DNA of 64,000 bases. Origin: Calamus simplicifolius. Taxonomy: Eukaryota > Streptophyta > Magnoliopsida > Arecales > Arecaceae. The position numbers were made by a program, and so were the translations under genes. Below the pieces are notes generated by a model. The model did no database searches. It was not told where the DNA came from and saw only the letters and a program-made list of their open reading frames with translations. Each line of letters starts with the position of its first letter. Within the stretch, counting starts at the first letter, position 1. Positions 57,000 through 64,000 of this stretch are shown piece after piece. The stretch is taken from positions 248,001 to 312,000 of the forward strand of contig UESW01004821.1 of NCBI GenBank assembly GCA_900491605.1, in the 5' to 3' direction.

Positions 57000-57945
57000 A
57001 ATGATATAGGCATGTTGCACAAAACCAAAAGATTTTTATCAAACAATTTTCAAATGAAAGATCTTAGTGACGCCTCCTTTGTATTGGGAATCCAGAAATA
57101 TCGAAATCGTTCTTAGGATATCCTTAGATTATTACAAAGGAGTTATATCGATAAAGTACTTAAAAAATTTATCATGCAAAATAGCAAACCAGATGATACC
57201 CTGTCGCTAAAGGAGATAATTATTCAGTATTAATTAGTGCCCAAAAGGAAACCTTGAAGTTGAAGAGATGCCGAAGATTTCTTATGCTTCGGTTATAGGA
57301 AGTCTAATGTATGCCCAAGTTTTATGCGTCCGAATATTGAGTACATTGTTGGAGTATTAGGTAGATATTTAAGCAATACATGAATGAATCACTGGAAAGC
57401 AGCCAAAAGGGTTATGAGATATCTAAAAAGAATAAAAGATTATATGCTCACATATAGAAGATTAGATCATTTTGAGATCATTGGGTATTCTGACTCCGAC
57501 TTTGCGGGATGCCAAAATAGTAAAAGATCCACTTTGGACTATGTATATCTTTTAGATGGTGGGACTATTTCTTGGAGAAGTGCAAAGCAACACTCATAGC
57601 TTCTTCTACTATGGCAGCAAAATTTATAGCATGTTATGAAACATCCAATCATAGGATATGGCTAAAAAAATTTATCACTGGGCTGCGTATATTGGAAGGA
57701 ATTGAAAGACCGCTAAAGTTATTTGTGATAACAAGTCAGCCGTATTGTATTCCAACACAATAGGAGCTTGACTAAGTCAAAGCATATTGATATCAAGTTT
57801 CTGATTGTAAAGAAAAGAGTACAGAGTGGTCAGATTTCTATAGAGCATATAGGGACAAACTTCATGGTTGCATATCCCCTTACAAAGGTTGTGCCGCCCA
57901 AGGTCTTTCATGAGCATACTCCTCAATGGGTGTTATAGAGCATGA
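57000..57945 (+). pseudogene. Copia 3 RT end and RNase H, plus orientation
   Basis: Starts inside RT (NDIGMLH), runs through FQMKDLSDASFVLGIQ, IEYIVGVLGRYLSN, then RNase H: KAAKRVMRYLKRIKDYMLTY, GYSDSDFAGCQNSKRST, GGTISWRSAKQ, and the C-terminus (KHIDIKF, ISIEHIGTNFMVAYPLTKV) to the stop near 57940. Its first ~345 bp duplicate the end of the reversed block (52757-53103, minus), about 85-90% alike by eye. Several frame changes. Confidence 0.87.
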
Positions 57946-58373
57946 CAATGCTTAGATTTAGTGGGAGTTTATATTGCTTCTATTTTATGCTTTATGTTTA
58001 GTTTGTGCACACTTATATGTTTAGATATTTTCTGATCAGAAATAAAGTATTTCATTAATTTAGTACACTTTATACAATTATGTTAAATTTTTTAATCTCA
58101 CTCAAGTTTAAGAAGGACCAGTTGAAAATAGGCATGTTAAGATCATATTACATGTAATTTTCATGCTACACATCCACAACATTCATGTCATTTAGTTGTG
58201 TCAACATACGTGACAATTGATGGGTCAAGTTATGATATATAACAAAGGCTACTTTGATCCTATGTTGGTATGGTTGATGGACCCCGGATTGGTTATAAAC
58301 AGTAAAATTGAGCTCATTTGATTATTTTTGCAAAACATAATTATAATGTTACACATATAGTCTGGTGTGAGAT

Positions 58374-58866
58374 TGTTGAATTTTTAATCCAATATTGGGC
58401 TTATATATGAAATAATTATGTGTTGCAGATGTCAAATAAGGTTAAGTCCAATTAAAAGTGATCAGCTAAGGTTTCAGTGATTTGAGCTTTAATGTATCTA
58501 ATAAGGTGTGGCCCTTTAATATGTAGAGACCTAAAGGGTTATTTCTATTTTATGATGGGCTAAAATAGAAATCAAAAGATAATAATGAAATTATTTATAT
58601 ATAACGGTTATGGTCCCTGGATCGCATGCACGACCTCTTCTCTGAATCCTATCATCTAAAAGAATAGCCTAGAGAAAATTCTAAAAGGCTCTCTGGGAGT
58701 ACGTGTTGATCTGGAAGGCCAACCGCAGGACTCTGGAGAGCAACCAAGCAATATGGATTCATGTACACTTTCGTTTATATTTATTAATTCTTGATGATTG
58801 AACATGAATGATTCTTGGGCTTCATGGTGATGATTTTCACCAAAGGTTCAGATTTAATTTTCAACA
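58374..58866 (+). repeat. Copia 3 3' LTR
   Basis: Begins TGTTGAATTTTTAATCC after the tract CTGGTGTGAGAT and ends TTTTCAACA (TG...CA ends). Matches 50715-51190. Confidence 0.9.
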
Positions 58867-59914
58867 CTTAAATTATAAGTTAATTAGTAGCAAATAACTA
58901 TAAGTTAATTAGTAGCAATGAACTTTAGTTATAAATACAATCTTTCTTACTCATTTGATATGGAACTTTTTTTGGTATTGGCAAGGATGGCTCCATGGTA
59001 TGGTAATATTATCATCTTATGGGTAGTTTTTTCTTTATCTACTAACTTCCATATATATATGCTTTTCGCACACTCAGATCAGCTACTATTTTTGGGTGTT
59101 ATAAGGATATGGCTTCATGGCACGATCTTATCATCATTCTATGAGTAATCCTTTCATTCTATTATTAATCTTTGCATTCTCAGGTCAGCTTTGATACAAT
59201 TTGTAACGTTTCAAACTTATTAATCGATTCAATTAATTTGTTAGTAAATCAAAACTATATGTCTCAACAATTTGAATAAAAATTAATCGATATTAGATAA
59301 ATTTGAGTTATAAATACTTAAATATTTTTTTTATTTATTGTGAAACTATTTTTGATTATTATGGTAGTAATTTGTATCCATCGATATTATTTGAAACCAA
59401 TAATATATGCTTGTGCATTCCATGACGCTCATGATGCATGAGCACGGTACCATACGGCCAGCACTCTGTCCCATGTGGATCTAATGATCATGGTCATTGT
59501 TTGGCACAAGTTCAGTAGTCCTGAACCAGAAAAGAAATCTGGATCCAAGAAAAATAAAGTGCATATGGTTTTGGTTGCATATAATTGTTCTTCATCGTTT
59601 GTACTTAATGGCTGGAAAAGTTTAGCTGTTCTTGACTCTATCCTGATCAGTTCAGTTTAGTAGGTTTCAACTTTGTGAAAGAATAATGGTTGTAATAAAA
59701 GTCCCTTTTCTCCACCAATAAAAGAATAAAAAAAAATCTCTTTGTGTTGTGCCGGTCGTCTGGTCCTTAGCTAATCACAATTATCAGCACCAAAAATAAG
59801 GAAAAGTGTGGAGGACATCATGTAATACAATAATAAAATAATGATAATGATGTGGTACGATGTCAGAGTCACTGTGTAGCGGTCCCCTAAGGCTTTGATC
59901 TATTTGCATTTGAA
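58867..59914. other. Stretch without recognised genes
   Basis: Begins with two copies of AAGTTAATTAGTAGC (58877-58891, 58902-58916), a word also present just outside the 5' LTR (50688-50702). Around 58980-59190 there is a loose local duplication (GATGGCTCCATGG / ATATGGCTTCATGG; CTCAGATCAGCT / CTCAGGTCAGCT). No gene. Confidence 0.55.
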
Positions 59915-60224
59915 AACAACTTGTTGTTGCTCAAGGGCTCCCTACTATCATTGCTGATGATTTTAATTGTATCACTGAGGCTAATGAAAAAAGGGGAGGC
60001 AGACGGGTCTTTGGCTATGCTGATATCAGTGAACTTAGAACCTTCATTAGTTCTTCTGAGCTGTTGGACTTGGGGTATTCGGGGTCCTAGTTCACTTGGT
60101 GTAATAATAGTCAGGGGTCTGCTCGTGTTTGGGAGAGACTGGACAGAGCTATGGCTACGGCTCAGTGGCTCTATTTGTACCCTGCGGTTACTGTTACTCA
60201 CCTTCCGAGGATTGCTTCTAATCA

Positions 60225-62140
60225 TTGCCCCATTTTGATATCTATGGAGGCTGTGGCCATCAGAGGAAAGAGTTTAGATTTGAGCAGTTTTGGACTGCCC
60301 ACTCTGCTACTCGTTCTATTATTTCTCAGATTTGGCATCTTCCTGTTAGGGGTAATGCTATTTATCGTCTATCTCGCCGTCTTAAGCTGGCTCATCGCGG
60401 ACTTTCCAGATGGAACAGGCTGGAGGTGGGTGATCTGGCCAGGCAAATTGAACAAGTTGAATCTGACATCAGTTTTTTGCAAGCCAAGAAGGACCAGGAC
60501 GGTTTTCTGTTGGATGAGGACCTCTCTACTCTTCGGGAGAAGTTAGCCAGTCATCACTCTCTTTTGAGGCAGCAGGACGTGTTTTGGTGGCAGAGATCTA
60601 GATTTCAGTGGATTCGTGATGGGGACCAAAATACTAGATTCTTCCATCAGGCTACCCTGAAGCGGCGTGCAGCTAACAGGATTCGGAGGTTGGTTGATGC
60701 TTAGGGGAACTATAAGAGGATACTCACACTATCCGGGATCTGCTTCTTCACTTCTTTCAGTCTTGATGGACTGAGTCCATTGGTGCTGGGGCCCGGTTGT
60801 TCAGGTCCCTGAGTCTAGGAAGGTTTCTTCCTTGGATAATGATATGCTGGTTAGGCCGATTACTGCGATTGAGATTAAGGAGGCTCTTTGGGAGCTTGGT
60901 CCGGATAAGGCCCCTGGACCTGATGGATTCCCTCCTTTCTTTTTCCGACATTATTGGGATATAGTTGGGCAGGAGGTGGTGCAGGCTATCCAGATTGTGT
61001 TTCAGTCCAATCACATTCCTTCGGAATGGAACCAGACTTTGATTACCTTGGTGCCTAAACGTTCAGATGCTTCTCTCCCACATCATTTCCGGCCTATCAG
61101 TATATGCACAACTTTGTATAAGATTTGTGCTCGTCTTTTAGCTCGATGCCTTTCTCTGGTGATCCCTCGCCTCATTTCTGCTGAACAAGGGCGTTTATTC
61201 GAGGGCATTCTATTTCGGATAACATCCTCATTGCTCAGGAGTTTATGCATGATCTTCAGAGAGCTCGGCCAGCCGTCCTCTTATGGCTGTTAAGCTCGAC
61301 ATGGAGCGAGCTTATGATAGACTAAGCTGGTCCTTTCTGCACCGCTCTCTTCAGAGTTTGGTTTTGATGATCGGTTTGTTGAGTGGATTATGGCTTTGTG
61401 CAGAGGCCTTCCTTCTCTCTGATCATTAATGGAAGCCCGACTCTATTCTTTCACTCTTCTGTTGGGCTGCGGTAGGGGTGTCCTCTATCCCCCCTACTGT
61501 TTATTCTGGCTGTGGATGATCTCTCTCGCGCTTTCATCTAGCGTTGTTGGATCAGAGGATAGTTTCGTTTATGGCAGGGAGAATGGGCCCCTCGGTCTCA
61601 TCTACTTTTCGCTGATGATTGTATTCTCCTGGGTCAGGCCTCCATCGAGAATGCAGCTTCATTACAATCTATTATTCACCGGTATTGTCAGGCTTCGGGT
61701 CAGAAGGTTAATCTTCTTAAGTCTTCTATATGTTTCAGTTTGAAGACTCCTAGATCCATTAAGGAAGCTATTATCAATTTGTCTGGTATAACCTCTCAGA
61801 CTGACAGATTTATGTATTTGGGGATTCCTATAACGGGTAGAAGGCCCCGTTGCTCTGACTTTCTGAGCTTGAGAGGAGGGTACGCCAGCGCATTGAGGGG
61901 TGGCATGTCACTAGCTTATCTATGATGGCTAGGGTCATTATTATTCGTTCAGTTCTTTCCTCTCTTCCCATGTATCTCCTTTCGAATGCGGCCATCCCGA
62001 TTTCTTGTCTTAAGAGGATCGAGAGATGTTTCAAAGATTTTCTATGGGCTTCTATGCAAGATGGTCATGGCATTCATCTTTTATCCTGGGATATGGTTTG
62101 TATGCCACTCCAAAAGGTGGGCTTGGGATTCAGTCCTTGA
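60225..62140 (+). pseudogene. LINE reverse transcriptase (broken)
   Basis: Linker and RT in several frames. ALWELGPDKAPGPDGFPPFF and RPISICTTLYKICARLLA are the first RT blocks (60832-61293). The catalytic box appears as FADDCILLG in another frame near 61610. Downstream MARVIIIRSVLSSLPMYLLS and WASMQDGHGIHLLSWD are the typical post-RT region. At least four frame changes. Confidence 0.87.
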
Positions 62141-62454
62141 TTGTCAGAAGAGAAGCTCTTCTTGCTAGACATGCATCGTGATTTTTATGGAGCCACAGTG
62201 CCTTTGGAGCTCTCTGATGCGAGTAAGGTATGGAGATTGGACGTCCGATATGCCCATTGTGTCATCCAGGGGTTGTTCCTCCTTCTGGAAGGAGGTGTGT
62301 CGGCATGATCAGTTTATCCTGGATAATACCTCTTGGATGATAGAGATGGATCCTTGATTAATGTTATCCAGGATACTTGGATTGCTGAGATTCTCTCTCT
62401 CGGTGGCCCTCCTTCATTAATATTGATACCCCCTCCAGCTTAAGGGTTTAGGAC

Positions 62455-63645
62455 TTGTTAGCCTCTGATTCCTCCGCCTGGCACATTCCCTCGATGACCC
62501 GATTCTTCGGTAAGGAGCTATCCCGTCGGATCCTCTCGGTGCCTCTTATACCTGGGCGCCTTTCTGACTCCAGGCTTTGGCAAAGATCTTGTCTCTCTAG
62601 GGTCCCCACTAGGGACCTTATGAAGATGTTCAGGCCTCAGCCTTACCGCACAGAGGATGCTGCTTGGATCTAGAAGCTTCCTACCCTCCCCAGGGTTCGG
62701 CTATTTATTTGGAAGCTCATGTGGAACTGTCTTTCAACTTGTGCTCTTCTCTCTCGCAAGGGTCTGAATATTCAGCCGACATGTCCTCTGTGTAGGCTGG
62801 AGGAGGAGTCTTCTGATCACGCTATCTTCACTTGTCCCAGAGTTAGGAGGATATGGTTCTTGGTGGGCTATTCCAGCAGATTGGAGGACTTCGACTCTCC
62901 GCGATTGTCCTTTCTTCTTGATCTCCGAAGGGGCTCGTTGCAGGAGCGTGGTCTTTGGGCTGCCACGGCATATCAGATATGGTTGTCCAGGAATCAGTTC
63001 ATATTCATGGATGATAGTATTTCTTTACACAGGATTCTATGAAAGATTAGATCATTAACAACGGACTGTGTCCGTGTCTTTAATGCTGTTGGTTCTGACT
63101 CTTCTGGCCTCTGGGGTTCCCCTGCTGCTACGGCAGCGAACCGCATACGGTTTTCATCTCTTGGGAGCCCCCCCTCCAGGGTTATCAAAATCAACTTTGA
63201 CGGGAGTGTCCGTGGCAGAGCTGCTGGTTCGCTTTTATCATCCGTGGGCCTCTAGGTGATCTGCTGGCGGCGGGTGGTTTTGCAACTCTCGACTCCTCTG
63301 TCACTATGATGGAGCTTTATGCTGCTTGGGCTGGTATATCTTATGCCGCTCGGACTCTTCATGCTCGAGGCTCATGATCGAGGGTGATTCTATGATAGTC
63401 ATCTCCTGGCTGCTGAAGAAGAATTGCTCCCGGTGCCCACTATCCCGATTATTAGGGATATCTGGTCTATCTTGCAGGAGGTTGATAGCTCCCAGATCCA
63501 TCATATTTATCGAGAAGCCAATTCGGCGGCGGACTGGGTGGCCGCTTCAGTGGCCCAGCATGGTGGTTCATGGTTTTGGAGGCCGGGTGATCCCTGTCCT
63601 GTTATTTTGCAGCATATTTGTACTCGGATCAATCTGGGCTGATTG
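62455..63645 (+). pseudogene. LINE zf-RVT and RNase H region (broken)
   Basis: zf-RVT: LWKLMWNCLSTCALLSRKGL with a C-x2-C ... H-x4-C zinc pattern. RNase H: INFDGSV (first Asp), MMELYAAWAGISYAAR (Glu), IEGDSMIVISWLL (second Asp) and HIYREANSAADWVAASVAQH (last Asp), ending PGDPCPVILQHIC. Catalytic residues are present but frames change at about 63240 and 63420. Confidence 0.85.
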
Positions 63646-63686
63646 CACGAGACTTATGTGATCGCCCGCTGTTCCAAAAAAAAAAA

Positions 63687-64000
63687 GAAGACTAATTCAC
63701 TTCTCTCATGAACGATCTAATTAATGGTGCCAGTTGATACGAACTTCTCATATCTCATATAGAAAATCTGAGCGGAAAAAAAATAATAAATCGTCGTCCA
63801 AGTTGACAATATATTGAAGAGGTAGGTGGAAAATAAACTAATGAGTTTTTTTTTTCTTCCCTCTTTTTTCTCTCTTCAGGAGCAAATGTAATCCGCGCAA
63901 CTGGTCGGCAATAATAATCTAATGTCTAACCCAATATTAATAAAGAGTAAGCCCAAATGGCCTGCACTCCATTCATTTTAGACTAGCGAAACAAATATTA
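63687..64000. other. Right edge, nothing recognised
   Basis: AT-rich sequence after the LINE poly(A). No domain or repeat seen. Confidence 0.55.

Larger units (their letters stand above)
50715..58866 (+). mobile_element. Copia LTR retrotransposon 3 with inverted internal block
   Basis: An 8.15-kb unit with direct LTRs (50715-51190, 58374-58866), a PBS-like TGGTATCGGAGC at 51193, and RT-end plus RNase H in plus orientation next to the 3' LTR. Between the leader and that part lies 51588-56992: inverted repeat arms enclosing gag-protease-integrase-RT in MINUS orientation. A ~345-bp RT segment (from NDIGML to about DIA) is present twice, once on each strand. Flipping the 52.75-56.5 kb block would restore the order gag-IN-RT-RH, so an inversion between the arms is the simplest model; insertion of a second, reversed copy is the alternative. 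Confidence 0.85.
59915..63686 (+). mobile_element. LINE with RNase H domain, 5'-truncated, poly(A)
   Basis: Plant LINE of the kind that carries an RNase H domain. In order: end of the APE-like endonuclease (ADDFNCI at about 59950, EKRGGRRVFGYADISELRTF, SNHCPIL near 60220), linker (FWWQRSRFQWIRDGDQNTRF, about 60580), RT (60750-62140), zinc-binding zf-RVT region (CPLCRLEEESSDHAIFTCPR, about 62780), RNase H (63180-63645) and an 11-base poly(A) at 63676-63686. GC content is clearly above its flanks. Stops and frameshifts throughout; ORF1 and most of the endonuclease are missing. Confidence 0.92.

Noticed and set aside
59475..59660. 61-codon plus-strand frame
   Set aside because: No recognised domain, ordinary composition for random AT-rich DNA, no neighbouring exons.
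1..64000. tRNA, rRNA, microRNA or CRISPR features
   Set aside because: Apart from tRNA-complementary primer-binding sites in the copia elements, no cloverleaf, conserved rRNA or regularly spaced repeat was seen by eye; a covariance-model scan could not be run.

Overview
This is plant nuclear DNA. It is AT-rich and intron-rich, packed with decayed copia LTR retrotransposons, LINEs and small hAT-like elements, and holds one conserved plant photoreceptor gene. Gene structure, the PHOT1-type sequence and transposon-swollen introns suggest a commelinid monocot, plausibly a palm; the species is an inference. I see no bacterial genes, rRNA, tRNA or CRISPR array.

The left two thirds (about 0.8-41 kb) is one gene on the minus strand: the blue-light receptor kinase phototropin 1 (PHOT1). 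I traced 21 coding exons from ATG at 40945 to 796. They give about 938 codons covering LOV1, the hinge, LOV2 and a nearly complete AGC-type kinase; the last ~40 residues lie left of the window or were not recognised. All exon phases join correctly, but exon 1 carries three separate one-base deletions, each beside a short homopolymer in a GC-rich stretch. The other 20 exons are clean, so assembly error is likelier than a pseudogene. A GC-rich exon-like block with promoter motifs at 45.1-45.6 kb may be the gene's non-coding first exon.

The introns carry most of the transposons. Intron 18 holds a copia element with both LTRs (6907-11715) and an old RTE LINE remnant. Intron 13 (12.4 kb) holds an RTE LINE, an inverted RTE fragment abutting it, and a second copia element with a 2.3-kb 5' LTR and a truncated 3' LTR. 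Smaller RTE tails, a hAT-like MITE, microsatellites and short tandem duplications sit in other introns. Every large insertion is antisense to PHOT1.

The right third (41-64 kb) is intergenic or upstream sequence. It has a second copy of the same hAT-like MITE, another MITE with a perfect 8-bp target duplication, two LINE tails, an unusual 8-kb copia element (50715-58866) and a long degraded LINE (about 59915-63686). In the 8-kb element, between correctly oriented LTRs, the gag-integrase-RT block is reversed and bounded by inverted repeats, one of which carries a nested MITE whose empty site survives in the other. This is the most unusual structure here. No intact host gene was recognised to the right of PHOT1.
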